From Chloroflexia bacterium (GTDB lineage: Bacteria > Chloroflexota > Chloroflexia > Thermomicrobiales > UBA6265), in NCBI GenBank assembly GCA_013698305.1, contig JACCVC010000225.1, forward strand, positions 1-7,049: a stretch of DNA of 7,049 bases, read 5' to 3'. Positions 1 through 5,651 of the stretch are shown here, in pieces. Numbering within the stretch: position 1 is the stretch's first letter; every line of letters begins with the position of its first letter. Below the pieces are notes generated by a model. The model was not told the origin of the DNA. It saw nothing but the letters and a program-made list of their open reading frames with translations, and searched no databases. The translations under genes and the position numbers were made by a program.

Positions 1-152
1 TCGACTTCATCGTCGACCTTGGCGAATATGATGATGACGTCGGAATGCGCTACCTGCGCTTTTGCCTGGCACTTGAGGATCACTTTGGGCATTCGGTCGA
101 AGTGATTACTGAACCCTCCATCAAGAAACCATACTTTTGCGAGGCAGTGTAA
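1..152 (+). CDS. MntA-like minimal nucleotidyltransferase antitoxin, C-terminal part (5' end outside window)
   Basis: This is the last 49 codons of a reading frame that enters from the left edge (first full codon at 3, TAA at 150-152). The fragment opens with DFIVDL, which fits the segment right after the first Asp of the DxD pair in the GSX10DXD motif of minimal nucleotidyltransferases. It then has a helix (around YLRFCLALEDHFG), a strand with VEVIT, and the family's typical ending (IKKPYF..EAV). In the known MntA/HepT systems this protein neutralises the HEPN toxin by transferring AMP to a tyrosine of the toxin. The HepT-like gene starts 19 bases downstream on the same strand, the usual order for this pair. 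The third acidic position appears to be Glu (codon 99-101) instead of the more common Asp, which the superfamily tolerates. The GS motif and the first Asp lie outside the window, so catalytic competence cannot be judged. Confidence 0.82.
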   Translation, partial: DFIVDLGEYDDDVGMRYLRFCLALEDHFGHSVEVITEPSIKKPYFCEAV

Positions 153-171
153 GAGCAAAGGCAAAATATCT

Positions 172-534
172 ATGAAGCGCCCGACGGCCAAGCGGCTGCT
201 TGACGCCAGAAACGCCTGCGTGGAATTAGAAACGTTCACGGCGGGCAAGACAATAGAAGATATGTGGAGTGACCGCGGCCTTCAATTGATTCTGCACAAG
301 CTATTGGAGATTGTCGGCGAGGCTCTCAATCGGGCCAGCAAGCATGACCCGGAAATGAAGGTTGCTTTCCCGAACTTGCGCGAGTACGTTACTCTTCGCA
401 ACCGGATCACACATGGCTACGACTCTGTTGACTACGCTGTTGTCTGGCGCGTGTTGCCAAGAGAAATTCCGGAACTTCGAGCAGTGCCTGACGAACTCCT
501 GGAACAGGCGCCATCATTGAGGGTTTACGAATAA
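172..534 (+). CDS. hepT: HepT-like HEPN ribonuclease toxin (DUF86)
   Basis: This 120-residue, mostly helical protein has the usual length of HepT/DUF86 toxins. The diagnostic RX4HXY motif is complete: Arg76, His81 and Tyr83 in RNRITHGY, followed by the family's D-SVDY-VVW segment. In characterised homologues Arg and His form the RNase active site of a HEPN dimer, and the Tyr is the residue AMPylated by the MntA antitoxin. The conserved N-terminal helix (around LLDARNACVELE) and the LQLILHKLLEIVGEA helix match the family fold. The ATG at 172 is preceded by a modest AAAGG (157-161) ten bases away. The gene follows the nucleotidyltransferase by 19 bases, presumably in one transcript. It converges with the minus-strand DUF4129 gene, leaving three bases between stop codons and no room for a separate terminator. 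The toxin role is inferred from the family; motif and neighbour agree. Confidence 0.88.
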   Translation: MKRPTAKRLLDARNACVELETFTAGKTIEDMWSDRGLQLILHKLLEIVGEALNRASKHDPEMKVAFPNLREYVTLRNRITHGYDSVDYAVVWRVLPREIPELRAVPDELLEQAPSLRVYE

Positions 535-537
535 GGA

Positions 538-2061
538 TCAATCCTCCCTTCGCTCGATCTCCACGTCGCGCCTCCGGCGATAGATATCCGCCCAAGACGC
601 GACCGCCGCGTCACGATCCCGCTCGGAGTCGAGGTCGCCGTACCGGCTCCGCTCGTATCGCTTCGCCAGGTCGTTGAGCGCCGCCGCCGTTCCCGGCCAG
701 ACCGCCCGCAGCCGCGCCGAGAAGTCCTGTGGCGTCTCGGCATCCCGGCGACCGACATCATGCCGGATCGCCAGAACCTGCAGGTACCGCCAACTCTCCC
801 GCACGCTGGCCGGCGCGGCGTCGAGATTCAGCGTCGGGATGCGCGATCCACGGTTGCGGCGTCGAAGGAGATCACGTAGCTGTTGCTTGGCCAGGTCGGT
901 GGAAAAGACACTGCTGCGTTCCTCGTCCCCGATGCCGTCATCCTTGTCACTGCCCAGTCTTCGTGCCATCCGGAACAGGATCAGGATCGCGCCCAGCACA
1001 ACGATGGCCAACAGCGCCCACCGCAGTAGCCAGGCGTAAGGCCAAGGCTCACCCTCTTCCCGCTGCTCGAACTGCATCTGGTCGCCACCGATCACCGGCG
1101 GCGCTTCAGGTTGTTGCATGCCGGTCATGTCGAGACCGAACAGCGCCCGCAGCAGTTCCGTGACAGCGTAGATCAGGTAGTAGATGAGATAGAAAATGGC
1201 ATACAGCACCCACATCACGATCTGGCCGGCGACCTGCGCCAGATAGGTCAACCCCGCCATCAGCGCCGCGAACGCGCCCGGCGTCAGCAACAGCGTCACC
1301 ATCACCACGACGAGCAAAATGCCGACGCCGACGCCACTGACCAGCCGGCTCCATCTCGCCCAGGTGGGTGCCCGCCCTCCACTCTGGCGAATCTCCCGTC
1401 GCGACAGATGCACTTCCGCCGCCGCCACCAGCGCCACCGACGCGATCATCGCCAGCGGGATGATGTAGGCGGCGCTGGCCAGGGCGTCAGTTCCGGCATC
1501 GTTGTCAAGCAGGGCCGCAAAGACCAGCGAGCCGATCAGCACCAGCCACGAACGCTGCGTCGTGCCGCGAATCTCCTCGGAAGACATCAGGAAATCAACC
1601 GTGGCGTACCGTATCCCCTGCCACCAGATTCCCAGCGACAGCAACAACGGCGCGACCAGGTAGCCGCGCGAGCCGACGAGCGAACTGGGCTCCGCCAGCA
1701 CCGCCCGGAGGTCGTAGACCGGCTCCAGCCCGAACCAGATGCCCACGGCGATCAGCCAGCCGATGCCGATCGCCGCCTGAAACAGCTTGGGGTCGTCGGT
1801 CAGCCGGGAGACGAACCGGTACATGCCAAATCCCGCCAGTCCCAGCAGCGCCAGCCCACCCGGCCACATCACGGCACGACCGCCGGACAGGCCGAAATCC
1901 TCGCCAAGAAAGAGCAGGAGCAGCGGCGTGATCGCGAGCGTCTGCATCGTCGCGATCAGCACGGGCAGCAGCAGGTCTTCCGGCCAGGTCGCCCATCCTC
2001 GTCGTCGGCGGCGTGGCGTCGGGTCAGCCGATGGCTTCGAGGGTGATGCGTTCGATCTCAT
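538..2061 (-). CDS. Polytopic membrane protein with C-terminal DUF4129 domain
   Basis: The protein has 507 residues from the chosen start. A short basic N-terminus (PRRRRRG, 16-22) precedes about nine hydrophobic segments (roughly 30-52, 64-84, 94-112, 133-151, 170-187, 193-216, 237-262, 266-306, 342-364). A charged cytoplasmic-type tail follows, whose 418-500 region (SWRYLQVLAIRHDVGRRDAETP...RYERSRYGD) fits DUF4129. That domain often forms the C-terminus of transglutaminase-like membrane proteins encoded beside moxR and DUF58 genes. Here no Cys-His-Asp transglutaminase core lies between the helices and the tail, so no enzyme activity can be assigned. The frame is open up to an ATG at 2139. 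I prefer the ATG at 2061 because AAGGAG sits seven bases before it and the DUF58 overlap then falls to 38 bases. It is the last gene of the operon. A scaffold or partner role for MoxR/DUF58 at the membrane is inference. Confidence 0.8.
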   Translation of the reverse strand: MRSNASPSKPSADPTPRRRRRGWATWPEDLLLPVLIATMQTLAITPLLLLFLGEDFGLSGGRAVMWPGGLALLGLAGFGMYRFVSRLTDDPKLFQAAIGIGWLIAVGIWFGLEPVYDLRAVLAEPSSLVGSRGYLVAPLLLSLGIWWQGIRYATVDFLMSSEEIRGTTQRSWLVLIGSLVFAALLDNDAGTDALASAAYIIPLAMIASVALVAAAEVHLSRREIRQSGGRAPTWARWSRLVSGVGVGILLVVVMVTLLLTPGAFAALMAGLTYLAQVAGQIVMWVLYAIFYLIYYLIYAVTELLRALFGLDMTGMQQPEAPPVIGGDQMQFEQREEGEPWPYAWLLRWALLAIVVLGAILILFRMARRLGSDKDDGIGDEERSSVFSTDLAKQQLRDLLRRRNRGSRIPTLNLDAAPASVRESWRYLQVLAIRHDVGRRDAETPQDFSARLRAVWPGTAAALNDLAKRYERSRYGDLDSERDRDAAVASWADIYRRRRDVEIERRED

Positions 2062-3349
2062 CCCACCGCTCCTTCGTTCCCAGGTGATAGACCGGCACTC
2101 GCCGCCGCAGGTCCGGCGCCAGTTCCGGCTTGTCGCCAATCGTCACCAGCACCACGCGCTGATCGCCGGTGGCGCGAGCCAGCCGCAGCAGCATGCGCTG
2201 CATGGTCGGTGTGACGCGGCAGGTGATCACCACCAGCGTGGCTCCCCACGGCAACTTCGGGATCTCTTTTGCCATCATCTGCTCGATGCGGTCCCCGAAC
2301 GCCGGCGCGATCATCGCAAGCTGTCCGAGAATGTGAGTGAGTTGGCCAGGCCGACGTCCCGGTGGAACCCGCACCGAGCGCGATAGCTCCGGGATCGGCG
2401 CGTTGGCGTATAGACCGACCTGGTGCCGTCCTTCGAGCAGTTGAGCGCTGAGCGACGACGCCATCACCACCGCAAGCTCCAGCAGCTCCGACTGTTGCCC
2501 CTCCCAGAGGTGCGAAAAGGTAATCGTGTCGAGAAAGATCGCCGCGACCGGCGTGGCCGACGGCTCCGATACCCGTGTTTGCAGTTGCCCGGTCCGGGCG
2601 GTCGCTCGCCAGTGAATCCGCCGCGGGCTGTCGCCCGGCACGTACTCCCGTACGCCAGCGATTCGCAACGGATCCTCGACCAGTTGCTGTGGCGGTTTGA
2701 AATCGCCGTACGGTTGGCGGGCGGGGACGATCACCTGCGTCATCGGCACCAACCGCGGATAGGTGAGAATGCCATTCACCTCATCGACCTGGCGCTTGCG
2801 ACGGACCAGACCGAACGGGTCGGTTGCGGTCAGGGTGGCCGGACCGAAGCGGTACCAGCCCCGGTGATGGGTCTGAAACGAATAGTGGTAGTCGACCCGC
2901 TCGTAGAAGCCAAGGCTGAACAGGCTGCGAAACAGCCGCCGGTTGCCGATGTCGGTGCGGGCGAGGGTGCGATTGGGGATAACGACGTTCTCTGTGACAA
3001 GCTCAGCCACCTCCAGCCGAGTAACCGGCAACGGCTTGGCGTTGATCGTCTCCAGCGTCACCGTCACCTGGTCACCGTGAAAGGCGCGTTTGGTGGAGAA
3101 CTGACGCGTGTAGGTCACGGCGACCAGCGAGAAATCCCACCAGATCCGCAGTGAGAACGCCACCAGCGCCACGCCGATCCCGATCAGCACGAGCGCCTGC
3201 TGGCGGAAGATGACGCCGATCACGATCACGACACCTGCCAGCGTCACCCACCTGGCGATCTCGATGCCGACATCTGTGGTGTTCCACCACGCGATCAGCC
3301 GCTGCCAGGTTGATTGAGACGGTGGAACTGGCTCGGTTCGCGTTGCCAT
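2024..3349 (-). CDS. DUF58 domain protein (vWA-like, membrane anchored)
   Basis: The protein has 441 residues. Two adjacent hydrophobic segments near the N-terminus (about 33-48 and 51-68) are followed by a beta-rich region with TATDPFGLVRRK (173-184), a typical DUF58 feature. The family signature is clear at 234-252: REYVPGD, then RRIHWRATAR. The C-terminal part (about 266-425) alternates hydrophobic strands (VAAIFLDT, HQVGLYA, TLVVITC, RVVLVTIG) with helices, as in a von Willebrand A fold. The metal site is weak: after LDT there is no clear DxSxS. DUF58 proteins are commonly encoded directly after moxR and are thought to be targets or partners of the MoxR AAA+ ATPase. The start lies 20 bases after the moxR stop, with AGGGA a few bases upstream. 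The 3' end overlaps the DUF4129 gene. Assignment to the family is firm; the cellular role is not established for this protein. Confidence 0.9.
   Translation of the reverse strand: MATRTEPVPPSQSTWQRLIAWWNTTDVGIEIARWVTLAGVVIVIGVIFRQQALVLIGIGVALVAFSLRIWWDFSLVAVTYTRQFSTKRAFHGDQVTVTLETINAKPLPVTRLEVAELVTENVVIPNRTLARTDIGNRRLFRSLFSLGFYERVDYHYSFQTHHRGWYRFGPATLTATDPFGLVRRKRQVDEVNGILTYPRLVPMTQVIVPARQPYGDFKPPQQLVEDPLRIAGVREYVPGDSPRRIHWRATARTGQLQTRVSEPSATPVAAIFLDTITFSHLWEGQQSELLELAVVMASSLSAQLLEGRHQVGLYANAPIPELSRSVRVPPGRRPGQLTHILGQLAMIAPAFGDRIEQMMAKEIPKLPWGATLVVITCRVTPTMQRMLLRLARATGDQRVVLVTIGDKPELAPDLRRRVPVYHLGTKERWDEIERITLEAIG
2069..2074 (-). promoter_or_regulatory. Ribosome-binding site fixing the DUF4129 gene start
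   Basis: On the minus strand the sequence reads AAGGAG, then seven bases, then the ATG at 2061. The site lies inside the 3' coding part of the DUF58 gene, which suggests translational coupling. It supports 2061 over the upstream in-frame ATG at 2139, which would force a 116-base overlap. Confidence 0.75.
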
Positions 3350-3369
3350 GATGCTTCCCTAACCCCGCT

Positions 3370-4362
3370 CTATCGCGCGTCGACGGGTTCGGTGGGCACA
3401 TGCGTGTTGTCGACGACCTCCTGCACGGTTTCCTGGGCGCTCTTGCCGAGCAGGTCCGCCTGCGCGGTGGGGATGATGCGATGCGCCAACACCGGGATCG
3501 CCAGCTCCCGCACGTCGTCCGGCGTGACGAACCCGCGACCGCTCATCGCCGCCCGCGCCTGGGAGGCACGCGCCAGAGCCAACGCCGCGCGAGGGCTCGC
3601 GCCGACCTCGATATTGGCCGCGCCGCGGGTGCTGTGAATGATCTGCAGCAGGTAATCCTCGACGGCCACGCTGATGTGGACATCCTGTATGTGTGCGATC
3701 AGCCGTTGCAGCGTGTCGGGATCGGTAACCGCCTGGATATCGTCCAGTGGGACGGTGTTGCGGAAGCGGCGCAGCATCTTCCGCTCATCATCGGCGGAGG
3801 GGTATCCAATTGTCGTCCGCATCAGAAAGCGGTCCAACTGCGCCTCCGGCAGCGGGAAGGTGCCTTCCAGCTCGACCGGGTTCTGGGTCGCGATCACGAA
3901 GAACGGCCGTGGCAGGCTGACTCTTTCTAGATCGACCGTCACCTGCCGCTCCGACATCGCCTCGAGCAGGGCACTCTGGGTGCGTGGTCCCGCCCGGTTG
4001 ATCTCGTCGGCAAGCAGGACGTTGCTGATGATCGGTCCGGGCCGGTAGCTGAACTCGCTGGTCCTGGGGCTGAACACCAGCGCGCCGGTGATGTCGGTGG
4101 GGAGCAGGTCGGGGGTGAACTGGATGCGGTTGAACGACCCGCCCAGCGCGCTCGCCAGGGAGCGGGCCAGCATGGTCTTTCCCGTGCCGGGGACGTCTTC
4201 GAGGAGAACGTGTCCCTCGCATAGCACGCCGATCAGCGTCAGCTCGATCACCTCGCGCTTACCGATGATGACGCGCTCGATGGCATCGACGATGCGGCTC
4301 GTCGTCTCCTGGATAGCGTCGATCGCGTTGCCCGAAAGATGCTGCGTCTGGTCTGCCGGCAT
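3370..4362 (-). CDS. MoxR-family AAA+ ATPase
   Basis: The length of 330 residues is normal for MoxR. All core elements are visible: Walker A in EDVPGTGKT (55-63, Lys62), Walker B in VLLADEINRA (115-124, Asp119/Glu120), sensor 1 in ATQNP (158-162), an arginine-finger region in LDRFLMR (176-182), and sensor 2 in GASPRAAL (254-261, Arg258). The C-terminal lid includes GFVTPDDV and the conserved AHRI. MoxR proteins act as ATP-driven chaperones that help assemble or activate partner complexes, usually together with a vWA-type protein. Here the DUF58 protein encoded 20 bases downstream is the likely partner. The ATG at 4362 has GAGGGG about eleven bases upstream. This is the first gene of the minus-strand operon and is divergent from the HEPN locus. 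The specific substrate is unknown. I give no gene symbol because numbering within this family is inconsistent. Confidence 0.93.
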   Translation of the reverse strand: MPADQTQHLSGNAIDAIQETTSRIVDAIERVIIGKREVIELTLIGVLCEGHVLLEDVPGTGKTMLARSLASALGGSFNRIQFTPDLLPTDITGALVFSPRTSEFSYRPGPIISNVLLADEINRAGPRTQSALLEAMSERQVTVDLERVSLPRPFFVIATQNPVELEGTFPLPEAQLDRFLMRTTIGYPSADDERKMLRRFRNTVPLDDIQAVTDPDTLQRLIAHIQDVHISVAVEDYLLQIIHSTRGAANIEVGASPRAALALARASQARAAMSGRGFVTPDDVRELAIPVLAHRIIPTAQADLLGKSAQETVQEVVDNTHVPTEPVDAR

Positions 4363-4403
4363 GTCCTGTGGAGCCCCTCTGGTGGTTCGAATCTATTGCT
4401 GGC

Positions 4404-4409
4404 AGTGTA
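4404..4409 (-). promoter_or_regulatory. Possible -10 element for the moxR operon
   Basis: Read on the minus strand, TACACT matches four of six bases of the sigma-70 -10 consensus. It would place transcription start about 35 bases before the moxR ATG, a sensible leader length. No convincing -35 lies 16-18 bases upstream. The same hexamer occurs in the putative promoter at 5359-5367. A small inverted repeat (CCGCA/TGCGG, 4415-4430) lies just upstream of it. The rest of the 218-base divergent spacer (4363-4580) shows nothing else I can name. Confidence 0.25.
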
Positions 4410-4580
4410 CGACACCGCAAGATGGTGCGGATTGTGACGGGGTGAGGGATCACGTACTTTCCGGCGCGGATCGCCCGGTTCATTCGGCGATGCAGAAGCA
4501 ACCCGTCACAGAAAATAGGGATGATCCCGCACTGATGATTCTGCCCCAATCCAGACGCTGAAGGAGTATGATTGGAGTGT

Positions 4581-5005
4581 ATGAACGACCAGCAGACCAT
4601 CGACGCGTACTTGCGAAAAGCTTAAGAGAGCCTGCAATGTGCCGAAAGCGAGTACGCCAACCGCCGCTATGATAGCTGCGCGAACCGGTGCTACTATGCC
4701 TGCTTTCAAGCGGCCGTCGCAGCCTGGTTATCGCCGGGATCGTACCGCGAGATCCGCAAGGTCGGTGGGGGCATGACTACGTCCAGGCGTCGTTCGGCGG
4801 GCAATTGATCAAGCGACGCAAACTGTATCCGAGTGCTATGAGCAGCGTCCTTCCCAATCATTATGATCTTAGCCAGGTGGCCGACTACAAGCCAGACGCG
4901 ATGACGCGGAAGCAGGCCGACCGCGCCCTGCGCCGGGGTCAGGGTTTCGTCCGGGCAATTCGTCGGCAAGGAGATTTGAGATGGCGACATCTGTACAGGA
5001 CCTGA
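4581..5005 (+). pseudogene. HEPN-domain protein gene broken by a nonsense codon and a frameshift
   Basis: From the ATG at 4581 the frame reads MNDQQTIDAYLRKA, then TAA at 4623-4625. It then continues ESLQCAESEYANRRYDSCA, a clear HEPN helix of the RYDSCANR-YYACF-AAVA type (UPF0332-like). After AAVAA (to about 4724) homology jumps to the frame one base earlier: AGIVPRDPQGRWGHDYVQ, then QLIKRRKLYP, VADYKPD and a final Arg-rich helix. Changing TAA back to GAA gives KAEESL, the family form. Restoring one C near 4722-4725 gives AAVAALV and joins both halves. The repaired protein would have about 140 residues, ending at TGA 5003-5005. No in-frame ATG allows restart between the two lesions. GGAG lies three bases before the start, with AAGGAG at 4561-4566. 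HEPN proteins are often RNases or RNA-binding toxins. A clear RX4-6H motif is not visible, so RNase activity of the ancestor is uncertain. A sequencing error could explain one lesion; two make real decay more likely. Confidence 0.8.
4968..4973 (+). promoter_or_regulatory. Strong ribosome-binding site of the 114-residue gene
   Basis: AAGGAG lies seven bases before the ATG at 4981, an optimal arrangement. It is embedded in the 3' end of the HEPN pseudogene, so the two genes were probably translationally coupled. The downstream gene keeps a good start even though the upstream gene is broken. Confidence 0.75.
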
Positions 5006-5325
5006 TCAGGAAGTATGAACTGGAATTGCTGAATCATCCTGACGTCCAGGCCGCGGTCGCAGAACTTCAAGGGATCATTCGGAACCGCTACCCTGATGCC
5101 CATTTTGATGTGGGCATTGGTGAGGAGCCGCTTGGGGTCTACATCACCGCCACCGTGGACGTAGAAGATACTGACGAGGTCAGGGATCTCTACACGGACC
5201 GGATCGTGGAGCTCCAGGTTGAGGAGCGATTGCCGGTCTACGTCATCACCGTCCGTCCATCTCACCGCTGGATGGACGACGCGCCTGCGACCGTGATGGC
5301 GGGCACTCGCGCCGACAACCACTGA
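4981..5325 (+). CDS. Conserved-looking hypothetical protein encoded after a HEPN gene
   Basis: The protein has 114 residues and is soluble, with no signal peptide or membrane segment. I do not recognise a named family. The visible layout is helix (about 5-17), helix (20-37), strand (41-46, FDVGIG), strand (51-61, LGVYITATVDV), acidic turn (EDTDEV), helix (66-82) and strand (84-92, LPVYVITVR). The last 20 or so residues look disordered. The order strand, strand with VDVED, helix, strand ending VITVR resembles the core of minimal nucleotidyltransferases, but no GSX10DXD motif is present, so any such link would be to an inactive, degenerate form. The gene abuts and overlaps the HEPN pseudogene by 25 bases and has an excellent AAGGAG site, which suggests it was the HEPN partner (possibly an antitoxin). 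That role is inference from position and predicted topology. Confidence 0.75.
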   Translation: MATSVQDLIRKYELELLNHPDVQAAVAELQGIIRNRYPDAHFDVGIGEEPLGVYITATVDVEDTDEVRDLYTDRIVELQVEERLPVYVITVRPSHRWMDDAPATVMAGTRADNH

Positions 5326-5358
5326 CTGGATTCTCGATCAATTTGTCTGTCGGCGTCG

Positions 5359-5367
5359 TGCTACACT
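5359..5367 (+). promoter_or_regulatory. Possible extended -10 promoter for the MFS gene
   Basis: TGCTACACT is an extended -10 (TGN followed by TACACT, four of six to consensus). A consensus -35 is not visible at 16-18 bases; TTGTCT at 5343-5348 is only 13 bases away. Transcription from here would give a leader of roughly 280 bases before the MFS start at 5652. Confidence 0.35.
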
Positions 5368-5382
5368 CTCACCGATCTCTCA

Positions 5383-5404
5383 GCGGAGTGAACGAGCATT
5401 CCGC
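5383..5404 (+). other. Hairpin near the 5' end of the putative MFS leader
   Basis: GCGGAGTG and CATTCCGC pair over eight positions (one G-U) around the six-base loop AACGAG. It is followed by AAAA, not a T run, so on the plus strand it is not an intrinsic terminator. It begins about 16 bases after the putative -10. Confidence 0.45.
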
Positions 5405-5482
5405 AAAACCCGAGGTTGAAATCACTGTGGCATCGGACGCAACGAGCACCATATCCTGATTGCTCCGCCCTGACCTGGGTGC

Positions 5483-5509
5483 GATCGGCTGACACACGTC
5501 AGCCCGATC
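5483..5509 (+). other. Long hairpin in the putative MFS leader
   Basis: GATCGGCTGAC pairs with GTCAGCCCGATC around an ACAC loop, giving eleven base pairs with one bulged C. No T run follows. It could be a structural element of a leader RNA or an operator-like inverted repeat for a dimeric regulator. Confidence 0.5.
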
Positions 5510-5541
5510 CGGTTGTTACCGTCCTGAAGCTTCTGGTCTGT

Positions 5542-5568
5542 CGTCGTGGGGCTCCCCACGGCGCTTTT
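5542..5568 (+). terminator. Intrinsic terminator or attenuator upstream of the MFS gene
   Basis: CGTCGTGGGG pairs with CCCCACGGCG (ten pairs, one G-U, minimal CT loop that would open to GCTC), followed by C and TTTT at 5565-5568. The short T run makes it a moderate terminator. It may end transcription from the HEPN-partner operon, whose last stop is about 215 bases upstream. If the 5359 promoter is real, it would instead act as an attenuator ahead of the transporter. Confidence 0.5.
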
Positions 5569-5651
5569 AACTGTCTCCGGCGGTTTCCGCCAGACCCTTG
5601 GTTTGATTGCCCAGCGCGGAGCCTCACCTTCTCAACGAGGTTGTGATCCTG

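Larger units (their letters stand above)
5326..5651. other. 326-base non-coding stretch with several hairpins
   Basis: There is no convincing gene between the 114-residue protein and the MFS transporter. The region holds a possible extended -10 promoter (5359-5367) and four inverted repeats: 5383-5404, 5483-5509, 5542-5563 and a short GGCGG-TTT-CCGCC at 5579-5591. The third is followed by TTTT. The stretch could be a 5' leader of the MFS gene, a terminator region of the upstream operon, or both. I could not match it to a known riboswitch: no T-box GGTGGNACCGCG-type box and no other consensus was found by eye. Confidence 0.6.

Noticed and set aside
1111..2046. Long open frame (311 codons) on the plus strand opposite the DUF4129 gene
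   Set aside because: The product is Gln/Arg/His-rich with no fold-like pattern and lies antisense to a clear membrane protein; this is a usual by-product of GC-rich codon bias.
2024..2139. Upstream ATG at 2139 as the DUF4129 gene start
   Set aside because: It would overlap the DUF58 gene by 116 bases and encode an Arg/Cys-rich extension unlike a membrane protein N-terminus; the ATG at 2061 has an ideal AAGGAG.
4567..4572. TATGAT as a -10 element for the HEPN pseudogene
   Set aside because: It matches five of six bases, but there is no -35 and transcription would start about two bases before the ATG; a leaderless transcript cannot be supported from sequence alone.
5383..5600. T-box or other known riboswitch
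   Set aside because: No T-box sequence, specifier-loop layout or other consensus core was found by eye; only generic stems are supported.
5416..5646. 76-codon frame in the spacer before the MFS gene
   Set aside because: It has a TTG start with no properly spaced ribosome-binding site, no recognisable pattern in the product, and it runs through the hairpins.
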